From NCBI GenBank assembly GCA_013407085.1, contig JACCGJ010019040.1:1-64000 (forward strand): a DNA stretch of 64,000 nucleotides. Direction: 5' to 3'. Below the pieces are notes generated by a model. The model worked only from the letters and a program-made list of their open reading frames with translations, did not search any database and was not told the origin of the DNA. This stretch comes from Atriophallophorus winterbourni (lineage: Eukaryota > Platyhelminthes > Trematoda > Plagiorchiida > Microphallidae). Shown piece by piece: positions 1 to 14,300 of the stretch; within the stretch, counting starts at the first letter, position 1, and the number at the start of each line of letters is the position of its first letter. A program made the translations under genes and the position numbers.

Positions 1-2165
1 GAGACTTGCCGTTTGCCTACGCATACATCGACGACGTCTTAATTGCCAGCAACTCTCCAAAGAATCAGGCCAAACAGATTCGCCTTGCTTTCGAGCGTTT
101 TATAAATCACTGGATCAAGATGAACACTAGTAAATGCATTTTTGGCACAGACACACTGGATTTTCTCGGTCATCGCCTCACGCGATCTGGTATTACACCT
201 TTGCTGGAAGATTGCCAGGCGATTTCCAATTTTATTGCTCCAAAAACGGTAACGAAGTTGCGTCGATTTCTCGCTGATCAGCTTTACCGTCGTTTTATTC
301 TAAACAGTGCAAGCATAATTGCACCGCTAAACTGATTTTTCAACTTTAAAGCGGAGAAGCTCTAAACTTCCGCCAGAGCACTTGAAAGCTTTGGCGCTTA
401 CGAAAAAGGCGTTTTGCAGTGACCACGAACTCTCTCCATTGATTCTAGACCCGACCTTTCCTTCATAATTGACGCATACCGATGCCTTTCTTAATTCGGC
501 TGTGGGGAGCTGTTTAAAAACAACACCCTAAGAACACATTTTCGTCAATCGGGCATTTTTCCGCCACCAAGCCTACTCCGGCAACAAACATGATTCAGAA
601 CATTTAAGCCTAGAATTGGTTGTGATGCTATGTAGCCATAGGCACTGCCGTCATCTATTGGCAGGTTGTGAAGGTCGTGACTTCATCATTTTACGGATCA
701 CAAATCAAAAAGTTTGCTCTGCATTCTTAACTCGATCGTCATGCACCGCGCGAGATTCGACATTTAGATTACATTTCCCAATTCTCTACTGATATCCGTT
801 ACGTCAAAGGAGAAGCGAACTTGGTCACAGATGCTCTATCAAGACCTGACATTTCTGTTTTTCTGCAGACACGCAATTCAATCTCTACATTTTGGCTAAC
901 CATCAAGCTGTGAGTGATAAAACCGAACTCGCGAAGTGTCGACCCTCGAATTTGCAGCATATAAAGCCACCCAATGCCGAAGCCTTATTGACGTGTGATA
1001 TCTTGACAGGGAAACCCAGACCACTTGTTCATGCTTCTCTTGTTCGAACATTCTCATTCGATGTTTCATCTTGGTGAGCGCGCGACTGTGAAGCTTATCG
1101 CAGATTATTTCGTTTGGCAGTCCATGAATAACGACATACGAACCTGGGTCCAGCATTGCATTCCTAGTCAAAAGAACAAAATATCTCGACATACTATCAC
1201 ACCTTCCGTCCCTTTTAGGCATCCAAACAGTCGATTTTTTCATGTGCATCTTGACCATGTCGGTCTTATGCCATCATCGAAGGGATATTCATTCATCCTA
1301 AGGCGATTGATCGCTTTACTCGAAGGCCGATTGCATTCGCGATCGAAGGCACATGTTCTAAGACTGTCGCACGCGCCTTCGTCGAACACTGGATTGCCAA
1401 TTCTGGCATACCATCTATCATCACAACCGACCGTGGCGTTCAATTCCAATCGACATTGTTCCGAGATAATACTCGACTCCTTGGCTGTCAACACATCCGA
1501 ACTACCGACAACCACCCTAACTCGAATGGATTGGTTAAACGCTTCTACCGGCAGCTCAAAGCCTCTTTAGCTTGTCAGCCAGATCCTAATAGATAGACTG
1601 ACAATTTACCACTTGTTCTTCTTGGAATTCGTTCCACTATCAAACAAGACATGAAATGCTTAGCCGCAGAGTAAGTTTCTGGTAATACCTTGTGTCTTCC
1701 TGTTAACTCGTTGTGCCTCGCCAGTCATAACCTCCCGTATCAGATTACATTACTCGCTTGCGATCGTTTATGTCCAATTTGAATTTTACGCCTCATCGAC
1801 ATCGCAATATCCACCAACAGAAATCATCTCATCTGGATACGTGATTTTGTTTTGTGCGACGTGAATCTGTTGGTAGACCACTTCAACCATCCTATTATGG
1901 ATCACACAGAGTTATCAAGCGCAAAACCAAGTACTTTGTTTTGGACATGAATGGTCGACGTGACACGGTTTATATCGAAACCAGCTTTCATTGAGCTCAA
2001 ACCGCTAACTCCATCAAGTGTCATTACCCCCTGAATCTTAACCGCGTGATAATCCTCATGTGCCTAACACCCTCATGTTCATCCCAATCCTCCGGTCCCA
2101 TCTACATCCGTATAAACTTTAATCGGTAGAGATGTTCATTGGCCCAAATGTCTTGCTGACTATGG
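1..2165 (+). pseudogene. Gypsy-type LTR retrotransposon pol, 3' part, decayed
   Basis: The window opens inside the reverse transcriptase: positions 6-335 read YIDDVLIAS, then the connection segment with FLGHRL. RNase H remnants follow (about 440-870, ending near GEANLVTDALSR-like residues). An integrase follows at about 1025-1620 with a DxVG-like strand, TTDRGVQFQ and a DNHPNSNG-like motif spread over different frames. A conserved LVLLGIRS segment lies near 1612. A TRSGR..HWP-like tail near 2125-2160 resembles the pol end of CsRn1-type Gypsy elements of flukes. Many stops and frameshifts make it non-functional. The 5' half lies outside the window and no LTR boundary was fixed. Gypsy class is confident; the CsRn1 affinity is inference. 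Confidence 0.85.
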
Positions 2166-5100
2166 GAACTCATGAACATTTCGAGCGTAGGTTATCCTTC
2201 CTTCAAGCCTAACTAACGCTCTGGTGAAGGAGTACTGTAGTGCTCTGCTTTCACTTTGTATCTTAGTATTATGTAAATACACCTTTTGGCCTTGTACGGT
2301 TATTCGTTTTTTGGTCATGTATACTTTATTCGTATTAATGCTTGTATTTTTTGGCGGTCGATATAATTTCAAACTCCGACGTTGACTTCTCCCGTAGTTG
2401 CGAAGTTTGTGTGCACCGCCCCGTGCCTGAATTGTGATCAACGGATCCTCCAACATTTTAGCGCATTCTGCACATTGTATTCCATCTCTTGGATTTTCCT
2501 GTGTGGATTATTTCGCTGTTGTTGAAATTCCCTGATCTGTCTTCGGACACTTGCTCGTTTGGTTCCTTAGTGAGTTATTTCAGTTTTTGTTGTATTGTGC
2601 GTAGTGCATACTTATATTTCTAGTCATCTACATTCTGTATTGAATTAGAATTAGGAAGGATCAAACTAAAGATTCAAAATGGATGAAATCGGAATTTAGA
2701 GACATGAATAAAGATGTTCAATGATACAGAAGTTTTGATGCACTTATATTTTATTCCAGTTGAAGTTATCACGAATGCAACTCATGATTTCACCTTAGCT
2801 TGATCGTTGATCATACAATGAGAGAGTCTGGGGTTTGTCAAAATCATGCGTATTATCTGTTCCTGACAATACATTTTGTCGTACATGAAAAATTTCTTAA
2901 CTTTGTTTTCAAGTGAACGGATTGTTTTCCAGGTGTCCGATGAAGGGTTCTATAGATGATGTCACCAAGCCACATTTCTTACTTTCAAACGCTTACGAGT
3001 TCTTTTTCTTAGTTTGAAGTCGAGGCATATTCATGAGTTCTTAGAAACGAATTTAAAGCTCAATTTGAATAAATTTCACACAGCATGTGCATTCCAATTA
3101 CATTTTAAAATAAACAGAATAACTATTGTTATATCTGCGATATAAATACTTTATTAGACATTATGATATGTATTTAACATATTTGCAATTTCTTCACTGA
3201 TTAAAAACAAGAGGTCACTTTTCTTGCAACTGATCATTTAATAAATGACTCTAAATAACGTTGATTAGCTAACATTATTCAATTATTAAGGGAAGCTAAA
3301 TATAGTTAGAAAATGGAACTGAATCGCGATACACCTTTTCGAAGGTCGTCGATATGAGTCACTAAAAATAAATATCTCAAACTAGGAATTTCACAGTAAT
3401 TAACTCGTTGCACCGAAATATCCACAGTGGTGAAATCTATTCTGTCGTCCTCTATTGAAAGTATTTTATACGCATCCAAGTGAATAATTTGCTTCATCAT
3501 ACTGCATTTCATAAATTGAAAACAAATGGATAATAACAGAATTTGGTCAGCCGACATTCATGCTGATAAATATAAAATCCAATTGTCTACTATTTTGAAC
3601 TCAAACTCAAGCTTGAAGTATCTAACTAATATGTACACAGGAGTGCCAGAAGCTGCTTTTTACAGTTATTTAGTTTGGTCAGAGATATCTTGCATCTATA
3701 TTATACAGAGTTTTGTTTTGACCTAATTGAATCCAGCACAGCAATTCTACGATTAACATCTTCCTAACTTGGACACACAAATTCCCACGTTCAAATAAAC
3801 TACGCTTTACATGAGTTAGTTACGTGAACAAAAATACACGGGAAGAACTCGGTAATGCCCATGCTCATTCAAACCACACTTGATCGCGTCAAACGCTGTC
3901 CAAGCGATGAGGTCCTCAGACAGCTTATTACAAAGCTTACTTCTCTCACTTAGAAGAATTGTTGCATAAATGTTACCGATTTCGATTTCTGACTAGCTTT
4001 ATTATATTTCATCTAGCTTCGGAGTTAATCCCCAGAGAGAAAAGGTTTCGACAGTCATACTCGCTCACGCCTTTTAGGATTATGCAAGTTTCTATCAAGT
4101 AGAACTTAGATGCCAACGGAGTAGGAAGAGACCAGAAGAAATTCTCTGTTATCTGTAGTGTTTCTTAGACAATTCCTAAACCATTTTTGCAGCCAAAGTT
4201 TGGACACTTCCTTGTAGAAATATGTCTTTGAGATAGAAAGTGCGACAGGTTTGCATGCAGTATTTTAAATGAAGCCCAACAATCGGCAATGATGAGATTC
4301 GTTTATTCACATCTCAGAACTGATTTGATCTTAACAGTTGTTAATTCTTTACTTTTTACACTGAGATGAAATCAATCTTGCAGCTGTTGTTAATCGCTAT
4401 AATTTTGTCGACTAATGGAGACAAAATATGACAACAGAGGAAGATAAAAATTCTAGGAATATTTAATGGCCATTTCAATATTTCTCAACGGATCTCCATG
4501 ATTACTGGATTCAGTGAAGTAAATATCATCTTGAAAACTGAGATACCAAATTATCGATAAAGATCAAGAAGTATATTAAGCATAATACTGAACTAATTGT
4601 TTTTTCAGCGACTTCAAAGTAAGCATTGCCAACACGAACCTAGAAGGATCTATCGCAAAAAAGTGGATATCAAGTCCTGATGCTTAGCAGATGTTAATTT
4701 AACCGCTTGTTTCAACCCTAATAGCCACTGACCGACTGTATTGAAGGCCTCGTCAAACTCTATCTAGAACACTTCTACATGATAGCTTTCTTCAAGTGCC
4801 TTGAAAAAATTATAAAAAGCACTGAAGAATCGTGAAACATGAACGTCTGTTAAAGAATTCATGCTGAACCGTGCCTAATAATATATTTTGCTAAAGATGC
4901 ATAACCGATCACATAAGTGACGTAAAGTCAAGGCGAAAATCATAGTCAGGCTTACCGGTAAAAAATCGATATCCGTGTTTGTGGAAACACATTTTTTAAT
5001 TATTACAACAATGGCTTCCTTCAAGTAATCTGGTAATTTACCTCCGCAGAGCGATTCGTTGATTAACCTCTAAATAGATTATGCCAGTGCGCCAGAGATT

Positions 5101-7375
5101 TCCCTTACAATACTAGAATGCGCGATATCGGGTCCTGCAGATATATTTCCGTTTATATTTTGCGAATTCCGAAAAAATCTTCCGTGCTTGAAAGTAGTTC
5201 CCCTAGAGAGACTACCATTGCAGTACTAATAGTTATGTTTAAGTTAGTTAGAAAATGCTTTAGCAATAACTTCATGGTTGTCAGTTACATTTTGTTGCTT
5301 TTGAAAGCTAAAATTCGATACTTGGTTAATACAGTGAAAGATTGTTACTGTTATATTGACATTCTTTTAGTCTTGCACTTATAATACTTCATGCAATCCA
5401 AAGTAATGCAAATACGTTGTACGTTAATATATTCTGGGTGACCTATTGCCGCTCCAAATATATTCACAGATCAATGCGAGTTTATGATGTGACTCAAAAA
5501 AAGCATTGTACTGTATATCTCATACAAGCGCGTATATATTGTGTATCAATTTCATATTATGCGATTTTTTGCTGTTACGTCACCTGATGTGATTTTAGTG
5601 GATATAAAACGAGATATTATGTTTCATGCATTATCACTCGTAATCATGTGGATAAAACTTCACGTTGATTTATTGACCCTGAAATATTGAATGAATCTCA
5701 CTCACATGATTGCAAGATTGAGAGATTCATCTTAGTTTACTTAGGTCTCGTTGTTTATGACCTACATCGACGACAATATTGAAAAAATTAACGTCACCTT
5801 CTTTTTGTTCAATAGACTATTAGTATGGGTTACACACTCAATGAAAATAAATCAACCATTAACCATTCCCCAATTCACAAAAGGCGAGGAATCACATAAA
5901 CAAATCACCTATCTGCGAACCCACTGATTACAGCAGACCCATGACCTTAACCTAGTTGATTAAATTACCTTTGCCTAGCGGACAGGAAAAAATGTTCATA
6001 TTCAGAAAAGATCAATCTGTTTCGAAAAATCATAATGAAAAACTTTGGAACATCAACAACAGAGATTCTTCATGCATTCTCGATGAACCTTATCCGTTAA
6101 ACTTAAAGGCTGTTGGGATCATTCACTGACTTTTCCTAACAATACTAGTGTTTTTGTTCTATATCAGATGACGTACAAATGTTCTGAAAGGAACTTTTAA
6201 ATACTCTTACCTTTATATTTATTGATCGTTAAATTCCGCTGAAGAAATGACCTTGAAAATTATTTTTGCGAACGTACATATTATAATCTGATTGTACAAA
6301 CCTTTTGGAAATTAATGATCATGGTCAGCATGCCTTGGATTTCCAAAAGAAGAATTTATTCATTTATTCATTTGTTTATTGATTAATTAATCAATCAAAT
6401 TGGTTATCGATCTGATATCATTTATCAAAAAAATGTCGTGTCAACAATTCGATTCTGCAATTCCGCATGTTCCATCTTTTTGACGGACCATTTCCCATTC
6501 TATTTCGTTCCATTTTGCTGATTTTTCGACTATAGCTGTGTAATGACCTGTTGAAGACCAGAAGAAACTGGAATTCATTATTTATCTTTATTAGTGGCTT
6601 TTCGGTATTTCATGCAATTAAAGTCTAGTTGAGTGTAAAGAATTGTACATCAACGCAGTTCAGCTGCGTTGACAAATATTAATGCCGACAGTACAAACGT
6701 TTGGGAATTTAAAATCGGTGAAGCAAATAAAAGCAATTCAAGATGGTTTTGTTAGTTGTGCTTTTCATATAAGCAGAGGATGAATTTAGTTATCGATTCT
6801 GAATGCTGCTTTGATTTATTCTTCAATAATGTTTTAGAAAAAAACCTGCAGACAAATAATTTGTATTACTTGAATAATCAAAATTTATCATTCATTTGAA
6901 TAATCAAAAATTTATTAGAACAGGAGACTGGAGCCGATTCTTCCTCTCTAGTGATTTCACAACGGTCTCTTCAACATTTCATTCACAATTGAAAGGGTTA
7001 GTTATGAAGGCATCATATAAGCTCATTAGGCACACAAAATTAACGGAAGCCCAGAAAATAGAAAACAAAATGATGAAACTACATTCTGTTGCTGTAAAAT
7101 ACATGACATTTTCGCCCTTCTTCGTTATTATGAACTATCACGAAGGTACAGATATACTATGGATAACACGCTTATACCCGACGAAAACAAAGCTCTTATA
7201 AGTCTGGATAAGCCGAAAACACTAAGAAAACGTTTTAAGTTAAGATTATCCAACTCACTCAGCAAAATAGATTTCATTATCAAATATTGTGATTCATCCG
7301 CAGTTGAAACCATTATTAGTTGACCTGATGCTATCTGTGTAGAATTCGCTCTGTACTTTTACCACCACTCTAGAT
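2166..7375. other. AT-rich spacer, no gene recognised
   Basis: Only short open frames occur (3526-3726, 5118-5384, 6896-7201), with no recognisable domain and no codon-like composition. I see no RNA gene. The start may hold the LTR of the preceding Gypsy element, but no repeat partner is present to delimit it. Confidence 0.5.
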
Positions 7376-9845
7376 TTATCTACGTAGAGAGAGACCATCA
7401 TTTTCTCGCCAGGTTGATAATGTAGCCAAATCATTGTTTAGCCTGGCAACGTAAGTTTCTGCTTTTAAAGTGGATAGTGGTCTTATGATTGACAGTGCAA
7501 TGAGAATAGGAAAATAACTGACCAGTATCTCTGTAGTTAATCTGATCCACATGACAGCGATGCATTCAGCCATCAGCAAGGCATATTATTTTTCCAACGC
7601 GTTAACCGATATTGACAATACCGATACTATAAATCGGTCAGAATTCATTGCCACGATGAGATGAAACTTTAGTTGATCCTAGACCAGGCAGATTGGATCT
7701 CAAGGATCTTGATTTCTGAAATATAGCTAGAGTGTGTCCGGTAGTTGCATGAGTACAATTACGATATTGCAATAAGTAATTGTCAACAAATCGATAAAGT
7801 TCGTCAAATGTAGTGGATGCACCACAAGTAATTACTCGCTTTGAGCTACCCACGAAATTTTCAGCTGATGCATTTCATTTTGGATGACAAGGTGCAGTAG
7901 ATAAGTGTCGACAACACAAGTAATGTAACTATTGTGTAACACATGCAGCGAAAAAATGAATTCAGTTAACACGAACAAAGCAATAGGTACTTTCTCGTTG
8001 CTGAATACTTTTCGCAGAGCAAGTATAGTTAAACTAGAATTTGGTGTCTGCGTGAAAACAACTGCAGGCCATTTTAATAAGAATCAATCACAACCAATGC
8101 ATTATACTTGTATAAAATTGGTTCACAATAATCCAAATGAATGCGCTGCCAAGCTTCACATGACAACGGCCATTGTTTCCACTTTACTCTATGACAAGCT
8201 TCACAAGCAAGGCAGTTCTACGTATGTCTGCATGTATTTCAGGCCACCAACATAAACTTCTGGCTAGAGACTTCAATTTTTATTTTCCAAGATGTTCAGA
8301 ATTCAAATCATTCATTACAACTTTACGTTGTCTTAGAGAAATAATAATTCTAACATTGAAGCACAATAAACCATCAGAAGTGAACTACAGTTCATCACGT
8401 CTGGTAAAATATGATGGAAATTTTCTTCGCAAATTTGTGTGTTTCATCCATTTTTCAAAGCCGTAAAAATATCACAGAAGGAAATTTTTTCGGTCACAAA
8501 TTGAAAGATGACGACTGACAAAATTGGTTTCGCTAAAAGAGAATCAATAGTATCATCAGGTATCGCATCGTGTAGTGCTTGACGTGACAGGTAATCTACA
8601 TGCTGAATGTATTTTGCACTTCGATGTTTAATAGCATGAACATAAGCATTGAGTAATATACCCCATCTTTATACAATTGTGGCAGTACTTATTAATATAG
8701 ATTTACCAGGATCGTATATGAGCTTTAAGGCTTCGGGTCAGTAACAATTGTGAAACGATAATTGAAAAGGAATTTGTGTAAACGTTGAACGACCAAATAA
8801 ACAGATAAAGCATCGCGGTGTAAAGTAGCATACCCATATTCAGCCTTAGTTTACCTGCGAGAAACGCAAATTACCGGATATCAGTTTTACTGTTCAAATC
8901 GGTTCAGTTTACATAGGAATGTAAATGGCTGAAACGCTAATCCAGCGTCCAGAATTTCTGTCGGTGGAAAGCTTCAAAGGAGCGCCCACTACTGCCAAGG
9001 TCTTGCCTGATAACAACACATATTCCGTCAGAGGATGCATCAGTAATTAAAATGGAATGAATTATGGGACTAAATGGACAAAGAACTGCGTCTGACACCA
9101 TAAACGATACAATGCTTCCTGAACAATGTTTATGTTCATCAGTGCAAACAAACGTTTCTTTTGATTAAAGTGAAAATAATAGTGAAGATTTTAGAATAAA
9201 ATTTGGAATGAACCTCGAATAGAATTGCAATGCACCGGTAGGAGTTTTCAATTACGTCATGTTCTTTTAAGACTCAGCATTGGTCAGTGGAAGCAAACGA
9301 TTACGATCTATTTATATTCATTAACATCAACAATATATCCTATGCATTCAAACTTCGAAACTTAAATCAAACACATTTTCGGATTAACAGCAAAATTTTA
9401 GAAGTGAAACTACGAAACTATTCCAATAAACGTTCATCATGAAGGGATCGCGTTGGTGCATGGACAATAGAATCATCCTGATATACTTCGACTTCTTGAG
9501 TTGTTGAAATATATTGGGAGAATTTCACAAACCAAAATGTATAATGTTTTACCGAAATAAACCAAATGGTGTGTTATTGGTAGTTAACATTGAAGACTCA
9601 TCACTCAAGGATATTTGCAGATAGGCATCTTTTAGATCAATCTTCGAGAAGAATTCAGATCCTGTCCTTTTATTCCAAATATCTCCGGGTTCAACTTTCG
9701 TGCATATTTGCTTCAACAATCTAGTATTTAATGTAAGACGATAATCACCCCCAATACTTGTGGTCTTCCCATCAATATGAATTAATTCAATAAAACAAAA
9801 GGGGTGTACATGTAGATAATACAGTAACAGAAATGTAAGCACAAA
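7376..9845 (-). pseudogene. Gypsy-type retrotransposon pol, decayed
   Basis: Read on the minus strand from 9845: reverse transcriptase (9842-9549) with GDYRLTLNTRLL, FFSKIDLKDAYLQI and NTPFGLF. RNase H relics come next (about 9000-8560), including a residue run like HVDYLSRQALHDAIPDDTI. An integrase core follows (about 8200-7850, residues like WPAVVF and ILALRKVFSN). Its C-terminal part (7853-7638) has TTGHTLAIF and SRSLRSNLPGL. The order RT, RNase H, integrase is that of Gypsy elements. It is broken by many stops and frameshifts, with no open frame over 100 codons. LTRs were not identified; the lower boundary is approximate. Confidence 0.82.
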
Positions 9846-9919
9846 AACATTGCAAGATAAAAACTGTTAAGAATTAAGCAGATTGAAATTGTTTAAACAG
9901 AAAATAAAAAAGAATTTTA

Positions 9920-10405
9920 CAAAAGAATTTCGTCATGTACAGCGATGTAGACTAGAAACCCGGAAAAACGTTTTTAGCCTAGGCTGGTAAATTTCTGGAA
10001 CCGGCTTCCAAAACGTATATCCTACAGTTCAGTAGCGAGTTTAAAGAATGTCTTGGAAGACAAGGTTGTTCACCAATTTCAGGGTTATCTCGTAATTAAA
10101 GTAAACGCCAGAGTTCTGTTTTTTAATAACTCACTCTTTTTTTAGCTGACCTCTCACCGCACTGGTTAATAGAAATTTATTTTTATTTTTCAAGCAGCAA
10201 CTTTCATAACGAGGTGATTCCTAAATACAATCTGGATAAACTTTTGGTGTCGCTATCTTCGAGGATATACAATGCACAAAAAGAAAAAAAAGCGCTTTGG
10301 GCTGGTTGTTGCTTCACTGCAGATTTCTATAGAAAAAAATTCTGGGCGCTCGATTAACTCGATAGCAACTTAATCTCCTTCGCAACTGAACTGAACTGAA
10401 CTCAA
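9920..10405 (+). mobile_element. LINE 3' end (CR1/Jockey-like) with AACTG tail
   Basis: Positions 9930-10095 encode the usual end of a LINE ORF2, with a WNRLPKR-like motif and a SFKECLEDK-like helix. A 3' UTR follows and a short pentamer tail of AACTG units near 10382-10402. The same tail and preceding UTR words recur at 11040-11126, so two copies of one family sit nearly head to tail. The copy is severely 5' truncated. Confidence 0.75.
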
Positions 10406-10529
10406 ATGCACAAATATTAATATTAATCCGATATGTATAAGATTCGTGAATAAATCTACTTCCTCAAATCATTAAAACCTTATACCACAATGGTCGAAGT
10501 GTAATAGTCTCTAGTTATACATATTAGAA

Positions 10530-11128
10530 CAGAGAAAACATATAACTGTGTTGCACTCCATCAAGAATGAAACCGACGTGATCAGTGGTGTACCCCAAGG
10601 TTCGGTACTTGGTCCTCTTCTATTGCTGATTTTCATCGATGACTTGTCCTCTGCATTGAAGTGTCCATACTTCATTTTTGCGGATGATGTGAAATTCATC
10701 GGATCAACGGACGAAGATACCTTGATGCATGACCTTGAACGGGTCATAAACTGGTCACACCAGTGGGACCTCCCACTTAATCTTAATTAGAGCCAACTCT
10801 TGTCAGCACTGGTTGATAAGATTTCAGTTCAGGTGTCGGGCAATTCTCTCACTGTAAGCGCCACACAGCGTGTTAGAGATTTAGGAGTACTAGTTAGGAC
10901 GGACTTCAAATGGGAGGACCAATGCGCCGCTGCAGCTCAACGTGCTCGCAAAGTTCTCTTTCGGCTGAAATCCGTGTTATCCAGCAGAAGACCCGATGTA
11001 TTCCTGCCCCTTTACAAGGCATTAGTTCGGCCGCAATTAGAATATTGTGTCCACGGAAAGAAATTCTGGACGCTCGATTGCCTCGTTCGCCACCTACTGT
11101 CCTGTGCAACTGAACTGAACTGAAATGA
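10530..11128 (+). pseudogene. LINE reverse transcriptase fragment with AACTG tail
   Basis: Two open stretches (10548-10790 and 10800-11123, split by a stop) give one RT piece: SGVPQGSVLGPLLL, IDDLSSAL, the catalytic FADDVKFIG box, then RDLGVLV and LVRPQLEYC. After LEYC it jumps to the family's 3' UTR and tail, so the C-terminal ORF part is deleted. It is a dead copy of the same family as the preceding element. Confidence 0.85.
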
Positions 11129-11338
11129 AGAATAATAAATGATAAGTTATTCACATTCCTTCACAATTATAAGTTAAATCTTGCCATTTTGAAACTGTTG
11201 CACTTTTACACATTTATCAGGGTTCTCTTGGATAGCACTAGTGTTATTATAAGTTTGGTAATTATATTGAATAATATTCGTTTTAGTGTATCAATTGAAT
11301 ATTATTAGGCATTGAGTATAATTTCCGCGTCAATCGGT

Positions 11339-11366
11339 ATGGCCTCACTTCGAGTTGCTTTCCGCA
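11339..11366 (+). CDS. DyP exon 1 (start codon, presequence)
   Basis: Encodes MASLRVAFR plus one base. The donor is gtgagc, followed by a 46-nt intron with a T-rich end and ttccag acceptor. The first open-frame alternative, running through without this intron, lacks an ATG. The spliced form gives a typical mitochondrial-type leader, so I chose it; this first junction is the least certain of the seven. Confidence 0.68.
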
Positions 11367-14300
11367 GTGAGCTTTCCCATTTATTGTTATTCGAAAGGAA
11401 TTTCATTTCCAGCTCTGAATAAACTTGCGAAAGCCTCTATTCTTTTTGCCGGAGCTTCAGGTGTTACATACGGTTTAATTACGAATCGTGACATAAAAAT
11501 CCATTCCAAGACCAACCCTTTTACAATGGTTAATTGTGCAGTTAAAAATCCAGCGCAAAGTTCTGTAAGATTAATCAAGTAAAATAATTTTAGGTCATCA
11601 ATGGATTGAAAGAACATGCCCTTTTTCTGACGATTCATCTCAAACCAGGAACATCTCCTCAAGAATGTCTGCATTCACTTGGGTTAATGCAGGTACTGTT
11701 CAAAAATTCACTTGTGTTATAAAATCGTCAATAAAAAACTAAATTTTTCAATGATAACCGGTTATGGAAAATTTTCATCCATATCCCCTGAATCTCTACC
11801 ATTTAGCTTCACCAATTTACTGTTAAATTTTCAAATCTTTATAATCTTTTATTTTTTACGCGGCTCAAACTTTAATTCCGAGAATCTTCCGTGTATGTGT
11901 TCATTTCGTTCGCAATGCAACTTCATCTTTTCTAGGAAACGGGTCCTCTTGTATGAGATAAAATAACAATTGCTGCTACTCAATATTAATCGATACTGAT
12001 TACTTGTTTTAATCCGATATTATACTCTTTGAATTATGATTCGTGAAAATTCTGTTGTTCATAACTACTTGATATACGTCAATGATTTCACTCCTACCAC
12101 AGCAATGCTATTCGACTTATTCTGATTATGCTAATAACCTTTCTGCACGGATGTGCAATCGTGCAGCATTTCTGTGCTGTATGGCTGACATCGTGCTAAA
12201 TTGATTGGCCAACGGTAGTGAGCTGCATGCTGAAACGTGCTGGACGCTCACTAGCATTTCTATTTCACCCCTCATATCTGTCTAGGCTTGGGCAACCTGA
12301 CAGTATCTTAGCCCACGTGCAGTCTGACTGTGCGGCACTTTGCCTGGATCAGGCTTGTGTTTTCATACATACATCATCATACAATAACCTTTCTGTACAT
12401 TTGACGTTCTAAAAAATTTTTATGGCTATTTGTTCTTTACTTCAACCATAGTTCTTTTTCTTTTTTATAAATTGTGCGTTTTACATTACCGAAGTCCTGA
12501 GGTACAACACAACAAAAACTTGCTGACGGAAGGTAAACCTTTAATTTTTAGCTAGAATCTTAACTGAAATTGGTTCTGATGCAAAATTATACGGAATAAA
12601 TATGTTTTGCGTCAAGGTTTCCATGCGCTACAAAGACAAATGAGAAACAATACCGATTTTCCTTATATAAGCAACTACGAACCTAAGAACTCATCGGCTT
12701 GCTACTAACTCCACATTATCTACGAATATAGTGAACATCTGGAGTGTTTTTCCGGGAACAAACTTGGATCCTTACATAGAAGAGCAGATCGAACGTACGT
12801 TTGACAAACACTTGCTAGCTGGTTTTGAAAAAAAGATTCACCATTAAATAAAAACCGTTTTTCTGAATAACGATCATGTCGATCGCTGAACTCTGTTAAC
12901 GAAGACAATGTAATGCGCTGTACAATTGGCAACCCTCCGCCCTTTATACAGAAGCAGAGGAATTAACGGAAATTAAAATTATTCATCAAATTTTGACCGG
13001 ATGTATTACCGCCATTAGAATTTTTAAGTACTCGAACTAGATCATACTTTATATTAAGAACTAAAAGGTCAATTGTTTTCTGATCTACAAAAGACAGATT
13101 TTGTTCAAATTTTGCGAAAATTCATTAATATTGGTCAAAACTAAGTGATTTTCGTACATAAAAATTTATGTATCCTATGGAATACTAAGTGCAGTCGTTC
13201 GATTCATCATTCGCTCGCAAAAGTACTTTTCATTGGCACCAGCCTATTATTTGACACCAGTGTTCTCGAATTGTTCGTGCTTTAATGATAAATCGATTAA
13301 AAATTCGAAATGATGCACTTGACCGCTTTGATTTCTTCAGTGTCATGTTCGTAGTAATCTCTTCGTATCTAGTAAACACCACTAAATAAAAATACTGTGG
13401 TAGATATCAAGCTGGCCTACTCTATCAATTGAGTAGTTTGTGAAATTTTATTACTCTTGCTAATATCAACAATTTCTGGACCACATTAAATAATATCACT
13501 TAACATGCTTTACTTTTTTAATTTCGATTTAATTAACGTATGTATCATTGAGATGTTATGCAAAATGTCGAAAAGGAATACTTTTATCGAATTCAACATT
13601 CATGTCAGGATGTCTCGTAACACAATGATTGTGTTGTATTATATGATTTCAAACGTTCAGAGATATTAAGAGACAAAGGCCGTAGAATAGGCTTTAATCT
13701 TCTAAAACTGGAATACAGGAGCTGTAACAGAAAAGGAGAGACGTGAGATATATATATATATATATATATATACGAGAAAAAGGTGAGTTAATGAATCACT
13801 ACATTCTTCCTCGCTGCAAAATGAACATGTTGCTGAACACTATGCCTCTCGATTTCGAAGGGAATATGGATGAAGTATCTGTTGGTTCTCTTTTAAAAGT
13901 TCGTATGTTGAAGGAGTGCCGATGTTAGATTCATCCTCGTGAGAAATCGTTGAATGGTCATCTTTGTCGGTATTGTCATTGTGAGAGACAAAGTCAGTCT
14001 GCATTTCATTTGATTGTTCATCACCACGTGGGGCCAAATGTCGCAAAGAGACAGTTTGTTCTTTGCCATTACGGAGGCGCACATGTGCATACCGTGGATT
14101 ACATTCCAAAACTTCTACTTCATCAACTGAAGGACTGTACTTTGAAGGACGAGCAAACTTTTTTAAAAGAACGGTAGTTCCTGGTGAAAGCCAACTGGGA
14201 ATGGACGTTCCTGTTGCGGCCCTTCGATTGAAACTCATAAAACGTTCGTGAGGAGTTACGTTTGTAGCAGTACATAACAACGAACGGACAGAGTGCAACG

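Noticed and set aside
11355..11582. Single-exon reading of the DyP 5' end
   Set aside because: It has no ATG start, and its last codons (VRLIK) are the intron donor region. The spliced form with 46- and 29-nt introns joins family residues in phase.
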